Below the pieces are notes generated by a model. That model saw nothing but the letters and a program-made list of their open reading frames with translations, searched no databases and was not told the origin of the DNA. A stretch of 56,741 bases of DNA from an uncultured Ellagibacter sp. (GTDB lineage: Bacteria > Actinomycetota > Coriobacteriia > Coriobacteriales > Eggerthellaceae), in NCBI GenBank assembly GCA_934654815.1, contig CAKUGU010000010.1, positions 1-56,741 on the forward strand, written 5' to 3'. The translations under genes were made by a program, and so were the position numbers. Position 1 is the stretch's first letter. The number at the start of each line of letters is the position of its first letter. Of this stretch, positions 34,505-44,542 are shown in pieces.

Positions 34505-35578
34505 ATGTCCGCCCCGAAAAAACGCGCGAAGGTTTTACTCTCGCTGCTGCTCGTCGCAAGTCTGTGCTTCGGCGCGCCCGCAGCTTTCGCCGCGCAATGG
34601 GCAGACGGCGCCTCCTTGGCAACCGCCGACGAAACCGAAACCACCGACGCAGCTGAAGCGCAAGCGGTAAACGGCGTCTCCGAAACCTCTGCAAATGCGA
34701 GCGACGGAATCGCCCTGCAAACAGCGGCAAGCGACGCCTCCGCAGACAACATATCTCTCATGGCGTCGTCGTCGACGACGATCGCCGATAGCCAGGGGCT
34801 TTCGTCCTTGGCGGCAAACGCCGAGAACGCCTGGCAGGTGGTAAGCGAGGGGTATACGGGCAACGGCACGAGCAATAAGACCACCTCCGACGGCAACGTA
34901 GCCGTGCAGAAAAACGTCGTGCCCACCGGCACCGAAAACGAATTCCTCGTGTATCTGTCGATCGACTACAAAGCCGCGTTGAAGAACTACTTCGAGAGCG
35001 CAGAATATCAGGCTACTGAGGCGAACAAAGATCATGGCAAAAAAGTCGGAGATGTCGTTACGTCCATGGGGGGCGCGAAGGATGTTGGCGTTGCTGCCGG
35101 AAACAAATACAAGAACAGCGGCACATTTACCGTGGTCGACCCCTCTGGTAACACCGTTGCGAAGAACGTTACAATCTCCTGGTCAAAAGCGAACAACGTA
35201 ACGTTTTATCTTAAAGTCAACGATTCCAACTATGTTCTTTTCGGAACCAGCGTAGCGAAGGGCAGCACCAATGATGTCGTCCTCTCCCCCGAAGCCTGGA
35301 ACCTCATCCGCCAGGAAGCTGTCAAAACCGCGCTCAACAAGGTCGCCGACACCATGGGCGATGACATCGAGTACGTCGAAACCGTGACCTCCGACGGCGC
35401 CACTTCTTATGACAACTCAAAACGGACGCTCACGTGGACGCCCACGGTGAAAGCATCCTGCCAAACCGAGTCCTCCACCTCGGGAAGCGAGACCACCACG
35501 TGGTACCGTAACGCCGCCGAGCTCGTTTACAAAGTGAGGCTGACCCCCCCCCCGAAGCACAGGACTGACCAGCTCTAA
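34505..35578 (+). CDS. Large pilin / tip adhesin, N-terminal part, frame broken at a C10 tract
   Basis: This is the first gene of the pilus locus. It has a strong start (AGGAGG six bases before ATG) and a signal peptide ending AFA (residue about 29). A Ser/Thr/Ala-rich low-complexity stretch (30-100) and beta-rich extracellular sequence with many Asn and Thr follow. The frame reads through to residue 346 and then, after ten Cs at 35544-35553, into the short tail KHRTDQL and a stop. One C fewer would join it in frame to the downstream part (to 36575). That would give a 689-residue protein with Cna-B domains and a sorting signal. As read here the product is truncated and would be secreted without a wall anchor. 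Either phase variation or a homopolymer sequencing error explains this. Confidence 0.8.
   Translation: MSAPKKRAKVLLSLLLVASLCFGAPAAFAAQWADGASLATADETETTDAAEAQAVNGVSETSANASDGIALQTAASDASADNISLMASSSTTIADSQGLSSLAANAENAWQVVSEGYTGNGTSNKTTSDGNVAVQKNVVPTGTENEFLVYLSIDYKAALKNYFESAEYQATEANKDHGKKVGDVVTSMGGAKDVGVAAGNKYKNSGTFTVVDPSGNTVAKNVTISWSKANNVTFYLKVNDSNYVLFGTSVAKGSTNDVVLSPEAWNLIRQEAVKTALNKVADTMGDDIEYVETVTSDGATSYDNSKRTLTWTPTVKASCQTESSTSGSETTTWYRNAAELVYKVRLTPPPKHRTDQL
35544..35553 (+). repeat. Homopolymer tract C10 inside the first pilin gene
   Basis: Ten consecutive Cs (after ATTTGTTT-free, G-rich coding sequence GAGGCTGA) form a slippage-prone tract. With 10 Cs the upstream frame ends at 35578; with 9 Cs (or 12) it joins the downstream frame. 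This is the layout of a contingency locus controlling a surface structure. Confidence 0.75.
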
Positions 35579-35669
35579 CGGCACCGCTTCGCCCGCAAGT
35601 GGCGCCATCTGCGACGTCAACAAGAAGGCGACCCTCACCTACAACAATGCTTCGACCGTCGACTTCCCC

Positions 35670-36575
35670 GTGCCGCAGGTGAAGGGGCTGCTTTACGACC
35701 TCGTCTTCACCAAGGTGGCCGAGGGGACGAACGATCCCTTGCCGAGCGCAACATTCAAGTTGCAGCAGCAAGACGAAAGCGGCACCTGGCAAGACGTTAC
35801 CGACTCCAGCGGCAACCTAATCACCGCCACATCCGACGCCGCCGGCAAGGTCGCCTTCACGGACCTGCAATACGGCACCTACCGCGCCGTCGAAGCGCAG
35901 GCGCCCGCGGGCTACAAGAGCACCGACGCCACTGGCAACCCGCTCACTTGGGGACCGTCGACCTCGCTCTCGTCGCCCTCGCTCTGTTGGACCACGAACA
36001 GCGCCGACCTCATGCAATCGAGTGTCAAAAGCACCAACGCCATGGCAACCGAAAGCGCCACCGCCACCCTTGCCGACCCGCGTTCGCTTCTGTTCATGGT
36101 GCTGAAAGAGGACGCGAGCGGGACCCCGCTTTCGGGCGTCACCTTCACGCTGACCCCTGTAGGCGGCACCGCGACAAGCGTGGAATCCCAAAGCGCAACC
36201 GTCGTCAAAGACGGCGCGGCCGAAACCGAAAGCGCGGCCGCCGTTTTCGGCAGCCTGGACAACGGCACCTACACGCTCACCGAAAGCCGTGTTGTCGCGG
36301 GATATGTGGTAAGTTCCCGCCTCCCCTACACCCTCACCGTGGGCTCAAGCGGCATTTCCGTTACCGATTCCGCAGGTGAGGCGGTCGGCTTGAACACGCT
36401 CACCTACGAGGGCGAAACGTACTACTACCTCACCGTCACCAACGAATCGCTACCGCGCCTTCCCGAAGCCGGCGGCGCGGGCGGGCTTTGCGCCTATGCG
36501 GCCGGCACCGCCGCGCTTTTGCTGGGGCTGCGGCAAATCACCCGGCGTCGCGGCAGGCACGCGGCAAAACGCTGA
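35670..36575 (+). CDS. Large pilin, C-terminal Cna-B and sorting-signal part (out of frame)
   Basis: This is the continuation of the gene above in the next frame; the frame is open from 35544, and the first possible start is a GTG at 35670 without a good binding site. It contains two SpaA/Cna-B-type domains, one starting LYDLVFTKVAEG and one LLFMVLKEDASG. E-box-like endings YRAVEAQAPAGY and YTLTESRVVAGY supply the glutamate of internal isopeptide bonds. The sorting signal is LPEAG (in LPRLPEAGG), followed by a hydrophobic helix and basic tail RRRGRHAAKR. LPEAG departs from LPXTG at position 4. Unless the frame is restored, this part probably is not made. Confidence 0.75.
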   Translation: MPQVKGLLYDLVFTKVAEGTNDPLPSATFKLQQQDESGTWQDVTDSSGNLITATSDAAGKVAFTDLQYGTYRAVEAQAPAGYKSTDATGNPLTWGPSTSLSSPSLCWTTNSADLMQSSVKSTNAMATESATATLADPRSLLFMVLKEDASGTPLSGVTFTLTPVGGTATSVESQSATVVKDGAAETESAAAVFGSLDNGTYTLTESRVVAGYVVSSRLPYTLTVGSSGISVTDSAGEAVGLNTLTYEGETYYYLTVTNESLPRLPEAGGAGGLCAYAAGTAALLLGLRQITRRRGRHAAKR

Positions 36576-36677
36576 CGCGCCGCCTTTCGACGCGCATCCA
36601 CCCTCTCTCGGTACCAACCGGCCATCCGGTTTGAACGCAAAACATCCTCCTACCCGCGAAAAAGAAAGGAATCGAAC

Positions 36678-38138
36678 ATGAAGATCACGGGCACGTGCAA
36701 ATCGAAGATCGCCGCTGCGGCGCTGAGCAGCATGCTGGTGCTGGGCATGGCGAGCCCCGCGCTGGCTGCGACCACAGGCGGTAGCAAAACCGACGTCGAC
36801 GATACGACTGCGACCGTCACCGGTTTGCAGTCGGGCGATACCGTATCGGCTTGGTGCATCGCCGATGCGTATATCGATACCACCGACAACCAGGTGAAAT
36901 ACGATATGGCAGGAGGCCTGCCCGAGGCATATGACACGATCGACGAGATTCGCGCATTCGAAGACAATAGCACCGAGGCTGCGGAAGCCGCCAACGCCAT
37001 CCGCGCTGCGCTTGCCGGCACCAAAGTAAGCGCTATGGGGACGGCCGGCGAAACCGGCCAAGCCACGCTCACGCTCGACAGTGGCTATTACCTCGTCACC
37101 GTCACTTCCACGAGCGGCAAAACGGTCATGTACCAGAACGTGCTCATCGACGCATCCCCCGAGGGCAACGGCACGAGCTATTCCGCCCGCACTGTGAACG
37201 CTGAAATCAAGAAGTCCAAAGTCAAGCTCGGCAAGAAGGTCATCGACGGAGACAACGCCGCCGATTCAACCGATGCCGCAAGCGTGGGCGATACCGTGAA
37301 GTTCCAGATCAGCGGCACCATTCCCAACTATCCCGACAACGCCACGCATGCCACCTACAGCGTGACCGACACGCCGGCGACGGGACTCACTATCGACACG
37401 AGCACAATCGTCGTGAAGTCCGGCAGCGCCCCGCTCGAGGCCGGTGCGGGCAAGGCATATACCCTCGCCACCAACGAAAACGGCGGGTTCACCATCACCT
37501 TCAACAGCCCGATTTCCCTTTCCGGACAAGCCTATACCATCGAATACTCTGCCACGGTGACCTCGGTTGACGAGAAAGACGGCACCGTTGCCAACAACGC
37601 GCACGCCACGTTCAACCCGAACCCCTACGAGGAGGGCACCGTCAACACCGAAGACGATCCCGCAACCGTCAAGACCTACGGCTTCGTGTTCAAGAAGGTC
37701 GGCGGCGATAACCACCAGCCCCTTGCCGGAGCCGAATTCCAGGTGAAGGACGCAAGCGGCAACCTGCTCACGAAAGACGGCGCAGCCATCACCCTCACCT
37801 CCGACGCAAACGGCTACGTGTCGTACGCGGGCCTGAAAGCCGGCACCTACACCCTCACCGAGACGAAGGTTCCCGCAGGCTATCAGAAAGTCAACGACTT
37901 CGATATCGAGCTTTCCTCCACGACCGCAACCGGAGACAACCCGGCAACCACCGACACCGAGGAAGCTAACTACAACTACTACAACGGCGACAATGGCGTT
38001 GAAGACGCCAAGCAGGGTCTGCTTCCCACCACGGGCGGCGCGGGCACCGTGGCGCTGACCGCCGCGGGCGTGGTGCTCATCGCGGGAGCCGCAGGCTTCA
38101 TCGTCATGTCGCGCCGTCGCAACGACTCGGAGCGCTAA
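36678..38138 (+). CDS. Major pilin backbone subunit, LPXTG type
   Basis: This 486-residue secreted shaft subunit is polymerised by class C sortase. The signal peptide ends ALA (about residue 30). Residues of about 175-345 form a fimbrial isopeptide-forming D2-like domain (KKSKVKLGKKVIDGD, TVKFQISGTIPNY). Residues of about 350-430 are a Cna-B domain (FVFKKVGGDNHQPLAGAEF) with E-box YTLTETKVPAGY. The sorting signal LPTTG (449-453) precedes a membrane helix and RRRNDSER. The pilin lysine is probably in the AEIKKSKVK region. AAAGAAAGGAATCGAAC lies before the ATG. It starts 102 bases after the first pilin gene and is followed by a hairpin before the sortases. Confidence 0.92.
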   Translation: MKITGTCKSKIAAAALSSMLVLGMASPALAATTGGSKTDVDDTTATVTGLQSGDTVSAWCIADAYIDTTDNQVKYDMAGGLPEAYDTIDEIRAFEDNSTEAAEAANAIRAALAGTKVSAMGTAGETGQATLTLDSGYYLVTVTSTSGKTVMYQNVLIDASPEGNGTSYSARTVNAEIKKSKVKLGKKVIDGDNAADSTDAASVGDTVKFQISGTIPNYPDNATHATYSVTDTPATGLTIDTSTIVVKSGSAPLEAGAGKAYTLATNENGGFTITFNSPISLSGQAYTIEYSATVTSVDEKDGTVANNAHATFNPNPYEEGTVNTEDDPATVKTYGFVFKKVGGDNHQPLAGAEFQVKDASGNLLTKDGAAITLTSDANGYVSYAGLKAGTYTLTETKVPAGYQKVNDFDIELSSTTATGDNPATTDTEEANYNYYNGDNGVEDAKQGLLPTTGGAGTVALTAAGVVLIAGAAGFIVMSRRRNDSER

Positions 38139-38145
38139 GCAAGAC

Positions 38146-39444
38146 ATGCCGCGCCGCGAAGGCACATACGGAAATTTTTTAAGGGAAGGGGACCGCAAGG
38201 CCCCCTTCCCTCTCGTTTCCTCCGAAACCGACGCGGCCGGAAAATGTAGGAAGCCTTCGAAAAGCGCCCGCGCGAAACACGCCCGGACGCCCAAGCGCAA
38301 CGGCAAGAGCGCGGCTTCTGTTGCCGCGGCTGTGTTTTTGCTGATAGTCGGCGTAGCGCTTCTCGCCTACCCCAGCGTGAGCGACGTGCTTTCCCAGGCC
38401 GAACGCGACAAGGTGGCAACCTCGCAGCAAGCGGCCGTCGAACACCTGGAAGAAACGGACCCGAACGCCCTGCAAGACGAGCTTGATCGCGCCGAAACGT
38501 ATAACGAGCGCCTGGCGCAAGGGCTCGTCGTTATCACCGATCCGTTCGACGAGCGCGCGAAAACGCTTTCCGACCAGGAATATCTCGACACGCTCAACGT
38601 GAACGGCGACGGAGTCATGGCGACGCTCGTCATCCCCTGCATCGGCGCCGAGCTGCCTATATACCACACCACCGACGACGACGTGCTGCAAAAGGGCGTC
38701 GGACATATGCCGGGCACGGCGCTGCCGATCGGCGGGGCATCGACCCACAGCGTGCTCGCGGGGCACACCGGCCTGCCGTCCACAAAGATCTTCGACTCGC
38801 TTGACCAGGTGCAACTGGGCGACTACTTCTTCATAGAGGTGCTCGGCGAGGTGCACGCCTACCGGGTGGACGACATCAGCGTCGTTCTGCCCGACGAGAC
38901 CGACAAGCTTTCCGTCGTGCCGGACGAGGATTTGATCACGCTCGTCACCTGCACGCCGTACGGCGTGAACTCGCATCGTCTGCTCGTGCGCGGCACACGC
39001 TGCGACGTGCCCGATGGCTGGCTCGACGACTCGGGTTCGCTTTCGCGCGATGCGCTTTCCGCAGCCGATCAGCGCACGAGCCCCGAAATCGCGAAGAACG
39101 CGCTTTTGGGCGCGGGGCTTGGAGCCGGCATCGTCGCCGTAGGGGCGCTTGTCACGTGGGGCGCGCGCCGGGCGCGAGGGCGACGAAACACAGCGAGCGT
39201 TCGCGGCAGCGCCGGCAAACACGCGCACGGGAAAAAGCGGAGGCGCGAGCGAGGTCGCGAAGGCAAGCAGGCATGCGACGGCGACCGAGGCCGGGGAGAG
39301 CGAGACTGCGGGAGCGGTCAGAACCAGAGCGGACGAGGACAAGGCCACGAGGGCAAACGCATCTTGCAGCCGTTCGGAAACGGGCTCCTTCCCAGCGACC
39401 GCAATCACTCCCGAAAAAGGGGTCGGCATGCCAAAAAGCGCTAA
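38146..39444 (+). CDS. Class C sortase with long basic C-terminal tail
   Basis: This membrane transpeptidase probably joins pilin subunits. It has 432 residues. A basic N-terminus and one helix (about 55-75) precede the catalytic sortase domain (about 115-285), with His207 in LAGHTG, Cys269 in TLVTCTPYG and Arg278 in SHRLLVRG. A second helix follows (about 312-335), usual for class C. The last 95 residues are an unusual Arg/Lys/Gly-rich tail. The start at 38146, 7 bases after the major pilin stop, has a weak binding site, and a terminator-like hairpin (38182-38211) lies within its first codons. No in-frame ATG, GTG or TTG follows until inside the first helix. The 3' end overlaps the next sortase by 17 bases. 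Confidence 0.88.
   Translation: MPRREGTYGNFLREGDRKAPFPLVSSETDAAGKCRKPSKSARAKHARTPKRNGKSAASVAAAVFLLIVGVALLAYPSVSDVLSQAERDKVATSQQAAVEHLEETDPNALQDELDRAETYNERLAQGLVVITDPFDERAKTLSDQEYLDTLNVNGDGVMATLVIPCIGAELPIYHTTDDDVLQKGVGHMPGTALPIGGASTHSVLAGHTGLPSTKIFDSLDQVQLGDYFFIEVLGEVHAYRVDDISVVLPDETDKLSVVPDEDLITLVTCTPYGVNSHRLLVRGTRCDVPDGWLDDSGSLSRDALSAADQRTSPEIAKNALLGAGLGAGIVAVGALVTWGARRARGRRNTASVRGSAGKHAHGKKRRRERGREGKQACDGDRGRGERDCGSGQNQSGRGQGHEGKRILQPFGNGLLPSDRNHSRKRGRHAKKR
38182..38211 (+). terminator. Terminator-like hairpin between major pilin and sortases
   Basis: The stem AGGGAAGGGG/CCCCTTCCCT, extended by CC-GCAA-GG at the tip, is followed by CTCGTTTCC. Its position just after the abundant pilin gene fits partial termination, lowering sortase expression. 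It overlaps the predicted 5' coding part of the first sortase. Confidence 0.6.
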
Positions 39445-40333
39445 AACCCGCAGGTTTTCCCTGGTCGTTGCCGTGGCCGTGCTTCTTATCGGGTTGGGGC
39501 TTCTGCTCTGGCGGCCTGTTTCCAACGCGGTGACGCAATGGCAGATGGACCGCGCGATCGCCGCGTTCGAAAGCGGAAACACGGAAGACGCGGCCGGGGA
39601 AGGGGACGCCGCGGGCGCGAACGCGGACGACGCCGAGACCGCCATACGCGCGCGGCTTTCAGCCTACAACGAGCGAGTACGCCGAGGCGAGGCCGGCGCC
39701 GTGAACGACCCGTTTTCCACCGCCGCGCATGATGACCTGGGCCTCGACGGCGAGAGCGTTGTCGCCACGATCGACATTCCCGCCATGGGGTGTACGCTGC
39801 CCGTGTACTTCGGCGCGACCGAGGCGAACATGGCGCAAGGCGCCGCCGTGGTCGCCGGCACGTCGCTTCCTCTCGGCGAAACCGATTCCAACTGCGTCAT
39901 CGCCGCGCACCGAGGCTGGAATTCGGCCGCGATGTTCCGCGATATCGAAAGCCTCTCCATCGGCGACGACGTGTACGTGACGAACCGCTGGGAGACGCTG
40001 CACTACCGCGTGGCCGAGGTGCGCGTGGTCGACCCGAGCGACACCGCCGCGTGCACGGTGCAGGAAGGCCGCGACCTCGTAACGCTCCTGACCTGCCACC
40101 CCTACGGCGTGCATCCAAGCCCGAGCCGCATGCTCGTGTACTGCGAACGGGTAAGCGAGGTTTCGGACGACGCAGACGAATCCGCCGAAAACTCCCCAGC
40201 GGACAGCGTGCAAAACAGCGGCGGCGAAACATCGAGCCTCCTCATCGCCGAAAACGCCCTGCAAGTCGCGGGAGGCTGCATCGTGGCGGCGTTTCTCGTC
40301 TGGGCGATCGCGACGCGCATCCGGGAAAAGTAG
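39428..40333 (+). CDS. Second class C sortase
   Basis: This 301-residue membrane sortase has an N-terminal helix (about 10-28) and a catalytic domain (about 75-245), with His161 in CVIAAHRGW, Cys223 in TLLTCHPYG and Arg234 in SPSRMLVY. A C-terminal helix lies at about 275-295. ATG at 39428 follows AAAAAGGGGTCGGC and sits inside the end of the first sortase gene, so translation is coupled. The pair may divide labour, for example shaft polymerisation versus adding the large pilin or attaching the base (inference). A housekeeping class A/E sortase is not in the window. Confidence 0.92.
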   Translation: MPKSAKTRRFSLVVAVAVLLIGLGLLLWRPVSNAVTQWQMDRAIAAFESGNTEDAAGEGDAAGANADDAETAIRARLSAYNERVRRGEAGAVNDPFSTAAHDDLGLDGESVVATIDIPAMGCTLPVYFGATEANMAQGAAVVAGTSLPLGETDSNCVIAAHRGWNSAAMFRDIESLSIGDDVYVTNRWETLHYRVAEVRVVDPSDTAACTVQEGRDLVTLLTCHPYGVHPSPSRMLVYCERVSEVSDDADESAENSPADSVQNSGGETSSLLIAENALQVAGGCIVAAFLVWAIATRIREK

Positions 40334-40527
40334 CACTCCGGAAACAGAGGGGCGACTCGCACGCCAGCTCGCGAGAACCCCGTACGCCCACTCGCGAGGA
40401 CCAGGGCAACAGGCGCCCGACCCGCCTGCACACCATTTCGTATCCCAAACCCCAAACGGTCCGCCCTCCCTCATTGCGTGCCTTCTATGACCTTGCCGCG
40501 CAGGCGAGAGGCGCGCATGCCGCCTTC

Positions 40528-40536
40528 TGGTACAAT
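40528..40536 (+). promoter_or_regulatory. Extended -10 promoter of secA
   Basis: TGGTACAAT (-10 TACAAT at 40531-40536) lies 38 bases before the secA ATG, which has CCAGGAGGCTCATTTC. No good -35 is seen. The same TGGTACAAT word precedes the LuxR gene at 23793. The rest of the 240-base gap after the second sortase holds no gene. Confidence 0.55.
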
Positions 40537-40573
40537 AAACCGCTAGCTTTAATTCCTCCAGGAGGCTCATTTC

Positions 40574-43195
<2,622 letters not shown>

Positions 43196-43234
43196 GCGGG
43201 TCCGATTCGATCGCGAAACAACGAAAAGCGCCTG

Positions 43235-43421
43235 GCGTGTTCGAAAATTCCGATTTTTCGCGCGGAGAACACGCAAGGTACCTTTGAAACGATAGTTACA
43301 CCCCATAATCACATGATATGGGGTGTAATTTTTTTATTTTGGAGTATCAGTCGCGCTTCGACGCATGAAAAGTACTCCCAGAGGTCCGTCGTACGCGAAA
43401 AATCGAAATTTTCGAACATGC
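43235..43421. repeat. MITE-like element downstream of secA
   Basis: The ends 43235-43262 (GCGTGTTCGAAAATTCCGAT followed by TTTTCGCG) and 43394-43421 are inverted repeats matching at 26 of 28 positions. The 131-base interior contains the terminator hairpin 43296-43328. There is no meaningful open frame. The layout matches the elements at 10820 and 16480. Confidence 0.65.
43296..43328 (+). terminator. Terminator of secA, inside the inverted-repeat element
   Basis: Perfect 12-bp stem TTACACCCCATA/TATGGGGTGTAA with a 9-base loop, followed by TTTTTTTATTTT: a textbook intrinsic terminator on the plus strand. Confidence 0.9.
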
Positions 43422-43451
43422 GGAGCGTATTTTGCTGCGCGGAGAGAAATC

Positions 43452-43550
43452 CAGGCTTGGTTCAGGCTTGGTTCAGGCTTGGTTCAGGCTTGGTTCAGGC
43501 TTGGTTCAGGCTTGGTTCAGGCTTGGCTCAGGCTTGGTTCAGGCTTGGTT
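43452..43550 (+). repeat. Tandem repeat: nine copies of an 11-bp unit
   Basis: The unit CAGGCTTGGTT repeats nine times without gaps. Eight copies are identical; the copy at 43518-43528 ends GGCT. It lies between the inverted-repeat element and the tRNA-Phe terminator, outside any credible gene. The copy number probably varies between strains. Confidence 0.9.
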
Positions 43551-43584
43551 CAGCCATTCTGTAACTCTATTGAAGTCGTTGCAT

Positions 43585-43613
43585 GAAAAAAGCCCCACCA
43601 AAGCGGGGCTTTT
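43585..43613 (-). terminator. Terminator of tRNA-Phe
   Basis: Read on the minus strand, AAAAGCCCC/GGGGCTTTT forms a 9-bp stem followed by a run of Ts, starting 8 bases after the tRNA 3' end. Confidence 0.9.
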
Positions 43614-43620
43614 GAATTCA

Positions 43621-43696
43621 TGGTGGTCAGGGGGGGACTTGAACCCTCGGCACGCGGATTTTCAGTCCACTGCTCTACCAACTGAGCTACCTGACC
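43621..43696 (-). tRNA. tRNA-Phe (GAA)
   Basis: The 76-base cloverleaf has the acceptor GGTCAGG/CCTGACC, D arm TAGCTCAGTTGGTAGAGC, anticodon loop with GAA (GGACTGAAAATCC), T arm AGGGTTCAAGTCCCCC, discriminator A and an encoded CCA. GAA reads both phenylalanine codons. Confidence 0.97.
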
Positions 43697-43750
43697 GGAT
43701 TCGACGTCTGTTTTCGCAAACACAGTTTGTTTGAGCAGACGCAAGACGTT

Positions 43751-43779
43751 AGTATACGGAATGACACCCATCTCGTCAA
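43751..43779 (-). promoter_or_regulatory. Promoter of tRNA-Phe
   Basis: On the minus strand TTGACG (43774-43779), a 17-base spacer and TATACT (43751-43756) lie about 54 bases before the tRNA 5' end, as expected for a strong stable-RNA promoter. Confidence 0.8.
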
Positions 43780-43824
43780 GAGCCTTTTTCAGCCCATGAG
43801 AAAACTTTTGCCGCTGCCTGCCGC

Positions 43825-44340
43825 TTAGAGAAGCAGAGCCACGACAACCCCCACCAGAATAGCGGGGGCGAAGGGGAACATCCCGTCGTCCGGCGAGCCC
43901 GCAACCCGGCGCGCAAGACTCACCGCAACCGCGACGACGCACGCCGCGAACAAACAGATAAGCCCCCGTTCCCAGCCGAGAGACAAGCCCACGACGGCAA
44001 GCAGCTTGATGTCCCCGCCGCCCATGGCCGCACGCCCCGAAAGCGCCTCGAAGGCAACCGTGGCGATCAGCGCGCCTCCTCCGAGCACGACGGCGCCCAC
44101 GACGCCGTCGAAGGCAGTCAACCCCCATGGAGTCATCGCGCCGGCGAAAGCGGCCGCCACGGACCCCGCGCACACGCCAAAAGCGATGCGGGCCGCAACC
44201 CACAAAACGGCAGCAGCGAGAACGCACGCGTTCGGGATCCTTCGCGCACGGAAGTCGACAACGCTCGCAACGGCAACCAGCACCACGAACAGGACAAGCG
44301 CCCCGCATCCGATCAGCGAGGCGGCGCCACCGGCCGCCAT
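43825..44340 (-). CDS. Type IV prepilin peptidase (A24 family), short form
   Basis: This membrane aspartic peptidase of about 171 residues probably cleaves class III signal peptides of type IV pilin-like proteins. Five to six helices fill the sequence. The two catalytic aspartates are in VDFRARRIPN and MGGGDIKLL. The N-terminal methylase domain of full-length PilD is missing, as in TadV/CpaA proteins, so it may serve a Tad-type pilus encoded elsewhere; no pilin of that class is in the window. The start is uncertain: ATG 44340 is used, but the frame runs up to 44466 and a GTG just after a G7 run (44361-44367) is another choice. Confidence 0.83.
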   Translation of the reverse strand: MAAGGAASLIGCGALVLFVVLVAVASVVDFRARRIPNACVLAAAVLWVAARIAFGVCAGSVAAAFAGAMTPWGLTAFDGVVGAVVLGGGALIATVAFEALSGRAAMGGGDIKLLAVVGLSLGWERGLICLFAACVVAVAVSLARRVAGSPDDGMFPFAPAILVGVVVALLL

Positions 44341-44480
44341 GTCGAATCCCACGAACGCCACCCCCCCATCATGCCAGCCCGGGGAAGCCGCTCCCCTCAC
44401 CGCGTCGGCCTCGGAGAATCTCCAGTCCCAAGCCTCAAGCTCCAAACCCCAGGCCCCGCGCACCATTCCTCAAATGAAAA

Positions 44481-44509
44481 AGGGCGCCCTGGGAATGCCA
44501 GGACGCCCT
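44481..44509 (-). terminator. Terminator after the radical SAM gene
   Basis: Read on the minus strand, stem AGGGCG-(mismatch)-CCTGG closes with CCAGG and CGCCCT around a 5-base loop and runs into TTTTTCATTT. It separates the long minus-strand gene group upstream from the prepilin peptidase gene. Confidence 0.85.
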
Positions 44510-44542
44510 CGGTAGCGTCATTGTACGCGATTGCGCAGGAAC

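Noticed and set aside
43452..43550. CRISPR array
   Set aside because: The 11-bp units are directly adjacent with no spacers, and no cas gene is present.
44361..44367. G7 tract at the start of the prepilin peptidase as a second phase-variable switch
   Set aside because: The tract is short and probably lies upstream of the chosen ATG; the frame is open without slippage.
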